Shown here one piece after another: positions 1 through 9,018 of a stretch of 64,000 bases of DNA (position 1 is its first letter; each line of letters begins with the position of its first letter). The notes beneath the pieces were generated by a model that saw only the letters and a program-made list of their open reading frames with translations, did not search any database and was not told the DNA's origin. The translations under genes were made by a program, and so were the position numbers. Origin of the DNA: UBA4742 sp963734965 (GTDB taxonomy: Bacteria; Actinomycetota; Acidimicrobiia; Acidimicrobiales; Acidimicrobilacustridaceae); NCBI GenBank assembly GCA_963734965.1, contig CAVTJK010000004.1, positions 248,001-312,000 of the forward strand. Direction: 5' to 3'.

Positions 1-356
1 GCGCATCGTCGAACGTCAGGCTCCACCCGGGTCGTCGCCGCCATTTGCGGCGACAAAGCCAAACCGCGGCGCGGACGCTACCAGGGTTCCACCCGTTGCG
101 CTCGGGGCCGCGCCGTCCCGGCGCCGGCGTCTCCGGGCGACGATCGGCCACCGCTGACCATCAGCGTCACGTCAGGGTTGCCGTTACCTGTCGCGGCCAT
201 CACGGCCGCCTTTCGCCAGTCTTCATCCGGCACGTGGGCCGCGTGGCCCAAATCGCCGGGCGACGCTCATCACGACCGGAACGGGGTCGATAGGGCCGCC
301 GACGGCCCACCGCTGGACCCATTCGCTGGGGTACCGGCCCACCCCCCGGAGCAGAG
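1..356. other. Upstream non-coding edge with a short hairpin
   Basis: I see no convincing gene here; the open frames lack family features. A perfect 8-bp hairpin occurs at 34-41 and 47-54 (GTCGCCGC, loop CATTT, GCGGCGAC), followed by AAA on the + strand. It could end transcription of a gene left of the window. The rest is probably the leader and promoter region of the solute-binding protein that starts at 357. Confidence 0.4.
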
Positions 357-2000
357 TTGAACCCAAGACTGAAGCCGCTGGTCCCGACGATCGCCATCGC
401 CATCGGGATCAGCCTCGTGGCGTCCGCCTGTGGATCGTCGAACGCATCGAAGGCCAGCACGGCCGGATCGGCCAAGACGAGCCAGGCGGCGTCCTACACC
501 GCCAACTTCGCCACCGACGAGGGCACCCCCAAGAGCGGAGGCACGCTCGCCTTCGGCCTCGAGGCCGAGTCGGACAGCCTCAGCCCCGTGACCGGCACGT
601 GGGCCCTGTCGGGCCACATGGAGGGCTCGGCCCTGTTCGACCCCTTGGCCACGACCGACGCCCAGGGTCACACGGTGCCGTACCTCGCGCAGTCGTTCTC
701 GCACAGCCCCGACAACAAGACCTGGACCATCACGATGCGCCCGAACGTGGTCTTCCAGGACGGCGAGAAGTGCGACGCCGCCGCCGTCGCCCTCAACATC
801 AACACCTACCGCGACGCGCTCATCACCGGAAAGGCCCTCAAGCCGATCACTTCGGTGACCGTGACCGGCCCGCTCACCGTGCAGGTCCAGGTGAACCAAC
901 CGTGGGCCACGCTCCCCAACGTCTTCCTCAGCCAGGGCGGCTACATCGTCGCCCCCAAGACGCTGGCCGACCCCCACGGCGGGGAGCACCCGATCGGGAC
1001 CGGCCCGTTCATGTTCAAGGAATGGGTGCTCAACGACCACCTCACGGTCGTGCGCAACCCGCACTACTGGCAGAAGGGCCAGCCCCACCTCGACCAGATC
1101 ATCTTCAAGCCGATCCCCGACTCGGCCGCCCGCCTCCGGGCGCTGCAGGACGGCACGGTCGACGCCGTCGACATCGTCACGCCCCAGCAGGTGGCCGCCA
1201 TCCGTCAGGACCACAACCTGAACCGCCTCGAGTACGGCAAGGGCGAGGAGCTGTTCGTCCCGCTGAACACGCAGGCCCCGCCGTTCGACAACCTTCACGC
1301 TCGCCTGGCCCTCGCCTACGCCACCGACCAGCAGCAGCTGGTCAAGGAGCTCGGCCCCGGCATCTACACGCCGGCCAACGGGATGTTCGCCCCCGGCCAG
1401 CTCGGCTACACCGCCGACTCGGGCTACCCGAGCTACGACCTGGCCAAGGCCAAGCAGGAGGTCGCGGCGTACACGGCCGAGACCGGGAAGCCACTCAGCT
1501 TCGCCATGACGGCAACGCCCGAGGTGGCCTACGCCCAACAGGACCAGCTCCTGTCGCAGATGTGGGGCGCGGCCGGCGCCCACGTCACCCTTCGCCAGAT
1601 CGACCAGGACGATCAGGCCGTCGAAGTCGTGCTCGGCCAGTACCAGGCGGCGGACTTCCGACTCTTCGGTCAACCCGACCCTGACGCCGACGCCTACTGG
1701 TGGGTGTCGACATCGGTCGGGGCGCCGAACGACGTGTCGCTCAACATGTCTCGCTACGCCACCTCGAAGACCGACGCCGACCTGGCGGCGGGGCGCGCCA
1801 CCACCGACGAGTCTGCCCGCAACAAGGCGTACCAAGCCTTCGAGCGCGACATGAACGCCGGCATCCCCTACATCTGGCTGGCGCGCGCCGACTGGGTGAT
1901 CGCCTCGAGCCAGAGGGTGCACGGCTACGTGAAGGCCGGCAACGGAACGATCGCGGCGCTGGGACCCAAGACCTGGGTGGCCGATCTCTGGATCAACTGA
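357..2000 (+). CDS. ABC transporter substrate-binding lipoprotein, family 5 (peptide/nickel type)
   Basis: A 547-residue extracytoplasmic solute-binding protein of the DppA/OppA type. It begins with a signal peptide and a lipobox (ASAC, Cys25 as the lipidated residue), followed by a Ser/Ala/Lys linker. The mature part has the family 5 pattern: GGTL near the start of the domain, a central LDQIIFKPIPDSAARLRALQ stretch, and LAYATDQQQLV before the second lobe. The TTG start at 357 has GGAG at 348-351. Known members deliver oligopeptides, nickel, heme or sugars to a membrane permease. No permease or ATPase gene lies beside it in the window, so it is an orphan or its partners lie to the left. The ligand cannot be read from the sequence. 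Confidence 0.9.
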   Translation: MNPRLKPLVPTIAIAIGISLVASACGSSNASKASTAGSAKTSQAASYTANFATDEGTPKSGGTLAFGLEAESDSLSPVTGTWALSGHMEGSALFDPLATTDAQGHTVPYLAQSFSHSPDNKTWTITMRPNVVFQDGEKCDAAAVALNINTYRDALITGKALKPITSVTVTGPLTVQVQVNQPWATLPNVFLSQGGYIVAPKTLADPHGGEHPIGTGPFMFKEWVLNDHLTVVRNPHYWQKGQPHLDQIIFKPIPDSAARLRALQDGTVDAVDIVTPQQVAAIRQDHNLNRLEYGKGEELFVPLNTQAPPFDNLHARLALAYATDQQQLVKELGPGIYTPANGMFAPGQLGYTADSGYPSYDLAKAKQEVAAYTAETGKPLSFAMTATPEVAYAQQDQLLSQMWGAAGAHVTLRQIDQDDQAVEVVLGQYQAADFRLFGQPDPDADAYWWVSTSVGAPNDVSLNMSRYATSKTDADLAAGRATTDESARNKAYQAFERDMNAGIPYIWLARADWVIASSQRVHGYVKAGNGTIAALGPKTWVADLWIN

Positions 2001-2093
2001 CCCGCGGATCGGTCGGGACACCCGTTCGGCGAACCGATCGTCTGGCGCGGCTCGTGAGCGTGGGTTGCGGCCCGGGACCGTAGCGTGTCGGCC

Positions 2094-2895
2094 ATGCCGC
2101 TCCCACGCTTCATCCCGGCCCTCGACGTTCCCGACGATGCCTCGGGCTCGCTGACCGTCGTCGTCGGCCAGGACAAGGTCATCGTCCTCGACGACCACCC
2201 CGACGCGCTCGCCGCCGACCTGCCCGCGTGCTCGTCGGACTTCTCGACGGGGCCGCCTGCTGGGCCGTCGACCTCGACGGCGATGGAGTGCCCGACGTGG
2301 TGATCGAGGACCTCGCCGACGCGATGGTCCCGCTGATAGGCCTCCATGGTCGCGTCGACGACGTGCGATGGACCCTCGCCGGGCGGGCGGTCCAGCTCGT
2401 CGAGTGGGAGCGCACCCATCGCTTCTGCGGGCGGTGCGGCACCGCCACCGAGCCGGCACCCGGCGAGCGAGCCCGCCGCTGCCCGGCATGTGCGTTGCTC
2501 GCGTTCCCCGCCTGGCCCCGGCGGTGATCACCCTGGTCGAGCGCGATGGCGAGGCCCTGCTGGCCCGCAACGGTTCGTTCCCCATCCCGATGTACAGCTG
2601 CATCGCCGGGTTCGTCGAGCCCGGCGAGACGATGGAAGAGGCCGTCCACCGCGAGGTACGTGAGGAGGTCGGCGTCGAGCTGGGCGAGCTCCGCTACGTG
2701 GCCAGCCAGCCCTGGCCCTTCCCCCACTCCCTCATGATCGGGTTCGAGGCGACATGGGGCGCAGGTGACATCGCGATCGACGGTGTCGAGATCATCGACG
2801 CCAACTGGTACCGCCCAGACGACCTCCCCATGATCCCGCCCGCCATGTCCATCGCCCGCACGCTCATCGACCGCTGGATCGAACGCGTCGGTTGA
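2094..2895 (+). CDS. nudC: NADH pyrophosphatase NudC, two frameshifts
   Basis: NudC-type Nudix hydrolase, which cleaves NAD(H) or NAD-capped RNA. The protein is spread over three frames: an N-terminal part from ATG 2094, a middle part with the first half of a zinc ribbon (FCGRCG then RRCPAC), and a C-terminal Nudix domain with GFVEPGETMEEAVHREVREE. Frame changes fall at about 2223-2225 (CCC) and 2506-2509 (CCCC). Adding one C to each run restores a continuous protein of about 267 residues. The downstream SQPWPFPHSLM is the NudC-specific motif that follows the Nudix box in this subfamily. Two homopolymer losses in one short gene favour sequencing error, though a true pseudogene cannot be excluded. 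Confidence 0.85.
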
Positions 2896-2919
2896 GACCG
2901 AGCACATCGCCGTCCGGGA

Positions 2920-3681
2920 TCAGCGGCGGTCCTGCTGGAAGGGCAGTCTGGACCGCACCCGGCTCACCTCGATGGGGTCGACCTCGGCGGTGACGATCCC
3001 CTCGGCCGCCCCGGCCTCGGCGAGGACCTCGCCCATGGGATCGACCACGAGGGAGTCACCCACGTGGTCGAGGCCGTCGCCCGAGCGGCCGACCCGGTTG
3101 GCGCCGACGACGTAGGCCTGGTTCTCGATGGCCCTGGCCCGAAGCAGCGTGCGCCAATGGTCGCGCCGCGACGACGGCCAGTTGGCGACGACCACGTAGC
3201 AATCGGTGTCAGGAGCCTGGGCCCAGAACTGGTCGGCGAAGCGCAGGTCGTAGCAGATCGCCGGACTGACCCTGAGGCCGTCGACGTCGATCGTAGGGGC
3301 GTCGTCGCCAGCGGAGTAGTGGCGGTCCTCGCCGGCGAAGGCGAAGGGATGGCGCTTGGCGTAGCGGTGCAGCTGACCCGCGGGCCCGGCGAGGACGAAG
3401 GTGTTGGCGGGGCGGTCGCCGCCCACCGGGCGGACGGGGACGGAGCCGCACAGCCACACGCCGTGGGTCGACGCCTGCGCCACCAGCCACTCGGTTGTCG
3501 GACCGTTGGGCGCCTCCGCGACGCGGTCCGTGGCCATCGTGAAGCCGACGGCGAACAGCTCGGGAAGGATGACGAACACCGCCCCCCGGTCCGCGGCGGC
3601 GGCCACCATCGGCGCGACGCGTGACAGGGTCGCGCCGCGGTCCTCCCAGCAGATGTCGTGCTGGACGACGGCGACCTTCAC
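2920..3681 (-). CDS. Carbon-nitrogen hydrolase, omega-amidase-like
   Basis: A 253-residue nitrilase-superfamily amidase. The Glu-Lys-Cys triad is visible as Glu41 (LPELF), Lys109 (RYAKRHPF) and Cys143 (PAICYDLRF). It starts with GTG 3681 inside GTGA, overlapping the stop of the upstream aminotransferase by 4 nt, so the two are translationally coupled. In known bacterial and mammalian pairs, the aminotransferase makes alpha-ketoglutaramate or alpha-ketosuccinamate from glutamine or asparagine, and the omega-amidase hydrolyses it. That role here is inferred from the pairing and from the YDLRF variant around the nucleophile. Other small amides are possible substrates. Confidence 0.85.
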   Translation of the reverse strand: MKVAVVQHDICWEDRGATLSRVAPMVAAAADRGAVFVILPELFAVGFTMATDRVAEAPNGPTTEWLVAQASTHGVWLCGSVPVRPVGGDRPANTFVLAGPAGQLHRYAKRHPFAFAGEDRHYSAGDDAPTIDVDGLRVSPAICYDLRFADQFWAQAPDTDCYVVVANWPSSRRDHWRTLLRARAIENQAYVVGANRVGRSGDGLDHVGDSLVVDPMGEVLAEAGAAEGIVTAEVDPIEVSRVRSRLPFQQDRR

Positions 3682-4838
3682 AGCCGTCCCAACCGCTCGA
3701 CGGCCTCGGCCAGGACGTCGTCGCGCTTGCAGAAGGCGAAGCGCACCAGGTGCCGGCCCCGCGCCGGGTCGAGGTAGAAGGCGGCGCTGGGCACCGCGAC
3801 GACGCCGCATCGCTCGGGCATCGAGCGGCAGAGGTCGACGCCGTCGTCGAAGCCGAGCGGACGCACGTCGACGGTGGCGAAGTAGGTGCCGGCCGGGCGG
3901 TGAACCTCGAAGCCGGCCTTGGCGAGCCCGTCGCAGAGCAGGTCGCGCTTGGCGGCCAAGCTCGTCCGCAGCTCGTCGTAGTAGCCGTCGCCCAGAGCCA
4001 GGCCGACGGCGACCGCGGGCTGGAAGGGCGCCCCGCTGACGTAGGTGAGGAACTGCTTGGCGGTTCGCACGGCGCTGACGAGCGCCTCGGGACCGGACAC
4101 CCAGCCGATCTTCCAGCCGGTGAACGAGAACGTCTTGCCGGCCGACGACACCGTGAGCGTGCGGGCCGCCATGCCCGGCAGCGACGCCAGCGGCACATGC
4201 TCGCCCTCGTAGACGAGGTGCTCGTACACCTCGTCGGTCAGCGCCAACAGCTCGTGCTCGTTGCAGAGTCTGGCCACGACTTCGAGCTCGTCGCGGTCGA
4301 AGACCTTCCCCGTCGGGTTGTGCGGCGAGTTCAGCAGGACGAGCCGGGTTCGCGGATTGATCGCGGCCTCGAGCTCGCCGGGTTCGAACCCGTAGCCAGG
4401 GGGGTCGATGGTGACCACCCGGAGGGTGGCCCCGGCCATCGCCGCCGCCGCGCGATAGGAGTCGTAGATGGGCTCGAAGGTCAGCACCTCGTCCCCCGGT
4501 TCGCACAGGGCGAGCAGCGCGGCCGTGAGGGCCTCGGTGGCACCGGCCGTCACGAGAACCTCCCGGTCGGGGTCGACGTCGAGCCCCCAGAACCGGTGTT
4601 GGTGGGCGGCGATGGCGGCCCGCAGCTCGGGCGTGCCCGGCCCGGGCGGGTACTGGTTCTGGCCGCCGCGGATGGCCGCGACGGCGGCGTCGGCGACCTC
4701 GACTGGGCCGTCGGTGTCGGGGAACCCCTGCCCGAGGTTGATCGACCCGGTACGCACCGCCAGGTCCGACATCTCGGCGAAGATCGTGGTGCCGAAGCCC
4801 TGCAGCCGCGACGCGAGGAAGGGGACCCGGCGCTCCAT
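3678..4838 (-). CDS. PLP-dependent aminotransferase, class I (KAT/MtnE/DapC-like)
   Basis: A 386-residue fold-type I aminotransferase. Features include INLGQGFPD near the N terminus, the NQYPPGPG substrate-loop motif, NSPHNPTGK, TDEVYEHL, and SAGKTFSFTGWKIGW carrying the PLP lysine. Asn-Gln-Tyr and the GKTFS pattern match kynurenine/glutamine transaminase K and methionine aminotransferases; DapC is a close relative. I chose ATG 4838 because the protein then begins with the family's usual short lead before GFG. The coupled omega-amidase downstream supports a glutamine-dependent transaminase, for example in methionine salvage or keto-acid repair. Substrate preference remains inferred. Confidence 0.87.
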   Translation of the reverse strand: MERRVPFLASRLQGFGTTIFAEMSDLAVRTGSINLGQGFPDTDGPVEVADAAVAAIRGGQNQYPPGPGTPELRAAIAAHQHRFWGLDVDPDREVLVTAGATEALTAALLALCEPGDEVLTFEPIYDSYRAAAAMAGATLRVVTIDPPGYGFEPGELEAAINPRTRLVLLNSPHNPTGKVFDRDELEVVARLCNEHELLALTDEVYEHLVYEGEHVPLASLPGMAARTLTVSSAGKTFSFTGWKIGWVSGPEALVSAVRTAKQFLTYVSGAPFQPAVAVGLALGDGYYDELRTSLAAKRDLLCDGLAKAGFEVHRPAGTYFATVDVRPLGFDDGVDLCRSMPERCGVVAVPSAAFYLDPARGRHLVRFAFCKRDDVLAEAVERLGRL

Positions 4839-4885
4839 CGTCGTCGATGCTACGGGATGGAATGGGCCAACTGATCGCTCGCTCG

Positions 4886-4924
4886 GGCGGCAGATGACCA
4901 CCCGCGAGGTGGCAATCTGCCGCC
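4886..4924. repeat. 39-nt palindromic repeat, copy 1
   Basis: The outer arms are GGCGGCAGAT and ATCTGCCGCC, with an inner partly complementary pair (CCACC and GGTGG). It lies between the aminotransferase start and tRNA-Val. Four other copies of identical length occur at 42108, 42180, 62063 and 62124. It is REP-like: intergenic, palindromic and non-coding. Confidence 0.75.
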
Positions 4925-4938
4925 GCGATGGGAAAGGG

Positions 4939-5012
4939 TGGGCGCTGAGGGGCTCGAACCCCCGACCCCCTCCTTGTAAGGGAGGTGCTCTAGCCAGCTG
5001 AGCTAAGCGCCC
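4939..5012 (-). tRNA. tRNA-Val (UAC anticodon)
   Basis: A complete cloverleaf on the minus strand. The acceptor GGGCGCT pairs with AGCGCCC, the T loop is TTCGAGC, and the anticodon loop CTTACAA gives UAC (reads GUA). The discriminator is A and CCA is not encoded (ACCC follows). Confidence 0.95.
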
Positions 5013-5309
5013 GAAGGAACGGATCAGGGTACTCCTGCGCCACCGGTGGGCCGATCACAACCGCTTCGTCGGTCGCCGCCCCCGAGGTTCGGCGTCGGCT
5101 GCGGTCTCTCCCGGCCGCGCCGCGCTGGCCCAGATCGGCGGCTGGGGGCACTCAGAGTCGCAGATGCGGCTGATTCGGGTGACCAACCTCGCGAGTGCGA
5201 GATCACCTAGTTTCACTCCATCGACTGCCCGCGATGGGCCGAAGGGAAATGCATAAGGTGAGCCCAGCGCGCGCCGACGCGGTGCGATGACCACACACGG
5301 GGGTGTCGG
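5013..5309. promoter_or_regulatory. Leader/promoter region of the cox operon with an inverted repeat
   Basis: There is no gene in this gap between tRNA-Val and coxS. A nested inverted repeat lies at 5178-5207: outer GGTGA and TCACC, inner CTCGC-GAGT-GCGAG. It sits about 100 nt upstream of coxS and could be a regulator site or an RNA stem. I cannot place a convincing -35/-10 pair. Confidence 0.3.
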
Positions 5310-5798
5310 ATGGAGATCACGACAACGGTCAACGGGGCCGAACACCGCGACGAGGTCGAACCTCGTCAGCTGCTCGTCCACTACCTACGTGACGACCTCG
5401 GGCTGACGGGCACCAACATCGGGTGTGACACATCGTCGTGTGGCGCCTGCACGGTGCACATCGACGGCGAGTCGGTGAAGTCGTGCACGGTCTTGGCGGT
5501 CCAGGCCGACGGCCAGTCGATCAAGACCATCGAGGGCCTGGCCAACGGCGACGAGCTCCACCCCATGCAGGAGGCGTTCCGTCAGTGCCACGGGCTGCAG
5601 TGCGGGTATTGCACTCCCGGCATGGTCATGGCCGCCGTCAGCCTGCTCGACGAGAACCCCCACCCCACCGAGCAAGAGGTGCGCCTCGGGCTCGAGGGCA
5701 ACCTGTGTCGTTGCACCGGCTACCACAACATCGTCAAGTCCGTGCTGGCCTGCGCCAACGGCGAGCTGGCCGCCCCGGGAGAGGTGGTGTCGGCATGA
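5310..5798 (+). CDS. coxS: Molybdenum hydroxylase small subunit, 2x[2Fe-2S] (CoxS-like)
   Basis: A 162-residue iron-sulfur subunit of the xanthine dehydrogenase/CO dehydrogenase family. The plant-type ferredoxin cluster motif GCDTSSCGACTVHIDG is near residues 38-53, followed by a further Cys in KSCTVLA. The C-terminal cluster domain has QCGYCTPGM and GNLCRCTGYHNIV. It transfers electrons from the Mo-cofactor subunit to the FAD subunit. Its stop overlaps the large-subunit start as ATGA, so small and large subunits are coupled. The order small-large-medium matches form II (BMS-type) loci rather than the medium-small-large order of form I CO dehydrogenase. Confidence 0.93.
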   Translation: MEITTTVNGAEHRDEVEPRQLLVHYLRDDLGLTGTNIGCDTSSCGACTVHIDGESVKSCTVLAVQADGQSIKTIEGLANGDELHPMQEAFRQCHGLQCGYCTPGMVMAAVSLLDENPHPTEQEVRLGLEGNLCRCTGYHNIVKSVLACANGELAAPGEVVSA

Positions 5799-8191
5799 CC
5801 ACCACCGAAGCCCCGCCGACCACCCCCTTCATCGGCACCCGGATGGTGCGGCGCGAGGATGCCCGCCTGCTCACGGGCGAGGCCAAGTACACCGACGACC
5901 TCGACATCCCCGGCGCGCTGCACCTCTCGATCCTGCGCAGCCCGATGGCCCACGCCAGCATCAACCGGATCGACCTGTCGGGCGCCCTGGCCGCGCCTGG
6001 CGTCGTGGCCGCGTACACGGGTGCCGACCTCCAGGACCTGTGGGCTACGCCGATGCCGTGCGCATGGGCGGTCACCGAGGACATGCTCAACCCACCGCAC
6101 TTCCCCGTCGCGGTCGGCACCGTCAACTACGTGGGCGACGCCGTCGCCGTGGTGTTGTCCGACTCCGAGGAGGCAGGACGGGACGCGCTCGAAGCCATCG
6201 TCGTCGACTACGGCCCGCTGCCCGCCGTCATCGACCTCGAGGACGCGCTGGCGGACAAGGCGCTCGTGCACGAGGAGCTCGGCACGAACAAGTCCTACAC
6301 CTGGCAGCTGGTGGTCGGCGACGAGGCTGTGGATCGCGCCTTTGCCGACGCCGCCTTCACGGTCAAGGAGCGCTACATCCAACAGCGCCTCATCGCCATG
6401 GCCATGGAGCCGCGCGCCTACGCCGCCGTCCCCCAGCCCTTCGGTGGCGATCTCACGCTCTACAGCGCCACCCAGATCCCCCACGTCCTCAAGATCATGC
6501 TGGCGCTGACGCTGGGCCTGCCCGAACATCTGCTCCGGGTCGTGGCCCCAGCCGTCGGTGGCGCCTTCGGCTCGAAGCTGGACGTCTATGCCGAGGAGCT
6601 GCTGTGCGTCGCCCTGGCCAACAAGCTCCGCCAGCCGGTCCGCTGGGTCGAGGAGCGCACCGAAGGCGCCCAGTCCACCGTTCAGGGACGCGGCCAGATC
6701 CAGGACATGGAGTTGGCCGCCGATGCCGACGGCAAGCTCACGGCGATAAGGGTCAATCTGATCGCCGACATGGGCGGCTACCTGCAACTGATCACGCCCG
6801 GAATCCCTTTGCTCGGGGCGTTCCTCTACGCCGGGGTGTACGACCTGCCCGAGGCGTACTCGTTCACCTGCACGGGCGTCTTCACCACCATGACCCCGAC
6901 CGATGCCTACCGTGGCGCCGGTCGCCCTGAAGCGACATACGCCATCGAGCGGTCCATGGATCGCCTGGCCCAGGTGAGCGGGATCGATCCGATCGAGCTG
7001 CGGCGGCGCAACTTCGTCAAGGCCGAGCAATATCCCTACACGGCCATGACCGGCCTCGTCTACGACTCCGGGAACCACGCCGGCGCCCTCGACAAGGCGC
7101 TCGAGCTCGTCGGGTACGACGAGGTGCGGGCCGATCAGCAGCGTCGCCGCGACGCGGGAGAGGTCAAGCAGCTCGGAGTCGGCGTCTCGTCCTATTTCGA
7201 GATGTGCGGACTGGCTCCGTCACGGGTGCTCGCCTCGCTCAACTACACGGCCGGCGGCTGGGAAGCGGCCACGGTGCGCATCACCCCCACCAACAAGGTG
7301 CAGGTGATCACCGGCGCCACCCCGCACGGGCAGGGCCACGAGACGACGTGGTCGATGATCGTGGCCGACCGGCTGGGCGTGGCCCCCGAGGACGTCGAGG
7401 TCCTGCACAGCGACACCTCCATCAGCCCGCTCGGCATGGACACCTACGGGTCGCGTTCACTGGCCGTCGGCGGGGTCGCCATCTCCCTCGCCCTCGACAA
7501 GGTGGTCGACAAGGCTCGAACGATCGCCGCCCACCTGATGGAAGCGGCCGAGGAGGATCTCGAGTTCGAAGCCGGCACCTTCAGCGTCCGCGGCTCACCC
7601 GACCACAACCTTCCGCTGGCCGCGGTGGCCTTCGAGGCGTTCACGGCTCACAACCTGCCTGACGGCCTCGAACCGAACCTCGAGGCCCACGTCACCTACG
7701 ACCCGCCCAACTTCTCGTGGCCGTTCGGTACGCACATCTGCGTGGTCGAGGTCGATCAGGAGACCGGCGCCGTCGACGTGATGAAGTACGTCGCTGTCGA
7801 CGACTGCGGCAACCAGATCAACCCGCTCATCGTCGAAGGTCAGGTCCACGGTGGTGTCATCCAGGGACTGGCTCAGGCCTTGTTCGAGGAAGCCGTGTAC
7901 GACGACAGAGGCAACCTGACCACGTCGACGCTCGCCGACTACTTGGTGCCCGCGGCGTCCGACGTCCCATCCATCATCACCGGGTCGACCATCACCCCCA
8001 GTCCGACCAATCCGCTGGGCGTCAAGGGGATCGGCGAAGCCGGGACGATCGCGGCCACCCCGGCGGTCATGAACGCCATCGTCGACGCCCTGTCGCCCCT
8101 CGGCGTGATCGACGTGCCCATGCCGGCGTCGCCTCAGAACGTGTGGTCCGCCATACAAGCGGCCGCTTCGACCTCAGGAGGTCCCCGATGA
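5795..8191 (+). CDS. coxL: Molybdopterin-binding large subunit, CoxL form II
   Basis: A 798-residue catalytic subunit that binds the molybdopterin cofactor. The signature at residues 371-377 is AYRGAGR, which defines form II CoxL. True form I CO dehydrogenases carry AYRCSFR with the selenated cysteine of the Cu site, which is absent here. Other family motifs include GGAFGSK (mid protein), GQGHETTW, and GVKGIGEAGTI near the C terminus with the conserved Glu. Form II enzymes oxidise CO poorly or act on other small substrates, so the physiological substrate is unknown. The start is ATG 5795 (ATGA overlap with coxS), and the end overlaps coxM by ATGA. Confidence 0.93.
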   Translation: MTTTEAPPTTPFIGTRMVRREDARLLTGEAKYTDDLDIPGALHLSILRSPMAHASINRIDLSGALAAPGVVAAYTGADLQDLWATPMPCAWAVTEDMLNPPHFPVAVGTVNYVGDAVAVVLSDSEEAGRDALEAIVVDYGPLPAVIDLEDALADKALVHEELGTNKSYTWQLVVGDEAVDRAFADAAFTVKERYIQQRLIAMAMEPRAYAAVPQPFGGDLTLYSATQIPHVLKIMLALTLGLPEHLLRVVAPAVGGAFGSKLDVYAEELLCVALANKLRQPVRWVEERTEGAQSTVQGRGQIQDMELAADADGKLTAIRVNLIADMGGYLQLITPGIPLLGAFLYAGVYDLPEAYSFTCTGVFTTMTPTDAYRGAGRPEATYAIERSMDRLAQVSGIDPIELRRRNFVKAEQYPYTAMTGLVYDSGNHAGALDKALELVGYDEVRADQQRRRDAGEVKQLGVGVSSYFEMCGLAPSRVLASLNYTAGGWEAATVRITPTNKVQVITGATPHGQGHETTWSMIVADRLGVAPEDVEVLHSDTSISPLGMDTYGSRSLAVGGVAISLALDKVVDKARTIAAHLMEAAEEDLEFEAGTFSVRGSPDHNLPLAAVAFEAFTAHNLPDGLEPNLEAHVTYDPPNFSWPFGTHICVVEVDQETGAVDVMKYVAVDDCGNQINPLIVEGQVHGGVIQGLAQALFEEAVYDDRGNLTTSTLADYLVPAASDVPSIITGSTITPSPTNPLGVKGIGEAGTIAATPAVMNAIVDALSPLGVIDVPMPASPQNVWSAIQAAASTSGGPR

Positions 8192-9012
8192 TCCCCGCCG
8201 CCTTCGACTACGTGCGGGCCGACTCGGCCGAGCAGGCCATCTCGCTGCTCACCGAGCACGGGGACGAGGCCAAGCTGCTCGCCGGCGGCCACTCGCTGCT
8301 GCCGCTCATGAAGCTCCGTCTGGCGTCACCGTCGGTGCTCATCGACGTCGGACGCCTGAGCGACCTGTCCTATGTGCGCGACGGCGGCGACCACATCGCC
8401 GTCGGCGCCCTCACCCGTCATCGAGACCTCGAGGTGTCCGAGCTGCTGAGGGCCCAGGTGCCGATCCTGGCCCACACCGCGGGCGAGGTCGGCGACCCGC
8501 AGGTGCGCCACCGCGGCACCATCGGCGGGTCGCTCGCCCACGCCGATCCGGCGTCGGACCTTCCCGCCGTCGTGCTGGCCCTGGGCGCCACGCTGGTGGC
8601 GCAGGGCCCCAACGGCCAGCGCGAGATCGCGGCGTCCGACTTCTACCGCGGCTTCCTCGAGTCCGCCCTCGAACCCGACGAGCTGCTGACCGAGATCCGC
8701 GTCCCCAAGGTGCCCGACGCCGGCTGGTCGTTCCAGAAGTTCAACCGCCGCGCCCAGGACTGGGCCATCGTCGGAGTGGCCGCCATCCGCAACAACGGAT
8801 CGTCGGGCGTGGCCCTCGTCAACATGGGCTCGACCCCCGTCTACGCCCAGGCTGTCGTCGACGCCATGATCGCCGGGGCCAACGCGACCGACGCCGCCGA
8901 GCACGCGGCCGACGATGCCGAACCGCAGGCCGACATCAACGCCAGCGTCGAGTTCCGCACGCACCTGGCCAAGGTGCTGGTGCGGCGGGCCATCGAAGAG
9001 GCCGGCGGCTGA
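8188..9012 (+). CDS. coxM: FAD-binding medium subunit (CoxM-like)
   Basis: A 274-residue flavoprotein subunit of the same hydroxylase. The VAO-type FAD-binding motifs are present: LLAGGHSLLPLMKLRL near residue 30 and TIGGSLAHADPASDLPA near residue 110, followed by a CO_deh_flav_C-type domain. It passes electrons from the 2Fe-2S subunit to a quinone or other acceptor. AGGAG precedes ATG 8188, and the start is inside the large-subunit stop (ATGA). No maturation genes (coxD/E/F/G) follow; the operon seems to end here, since the next gene converges from the other strand. Confidence 0.92.
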   Translation: MIPAAFDYVRADSAEQAISLLTEHGDEAKLLAGGHSLLPLMKLRLASPSVLIDVGRLSDLSYVRDGGDHIAVGALTRHRDLEVSELLRAQVPILAHTAGEVGDPQVRHRGTIGGSLAHADPASDLPAVVLALGATLVAQGPNGQREIAASDFYRGFLESALEPDELLTEIRVPKVPDAGWSFQKFNRRAQDWAIVGVAAIRNNGSSGVALVNMGSTPVYAQAVVDAMIAGANATDAAEHAADDAEPQADINASVEFRTHLAKVLVRRAIEEAGG

Positions 9013-9018
9013 CCGAAC

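Noticed and set aside
270..2603. A 777-codon open frame on the minus strand opposite the solute-binding protein and nudC
   Set aside because: High GC makes long antisense frames common. Its sequence is Arg/Gly/Val-rich with no family motif, while the plus-strand frames have clear domains.
5795..8191. Assignment as a true (form I) CO dehydrogenase
   Set aside because: The active-site loop is AYRGAGR, not AYRCSFR, so CO oxidation as the main function is not supported.
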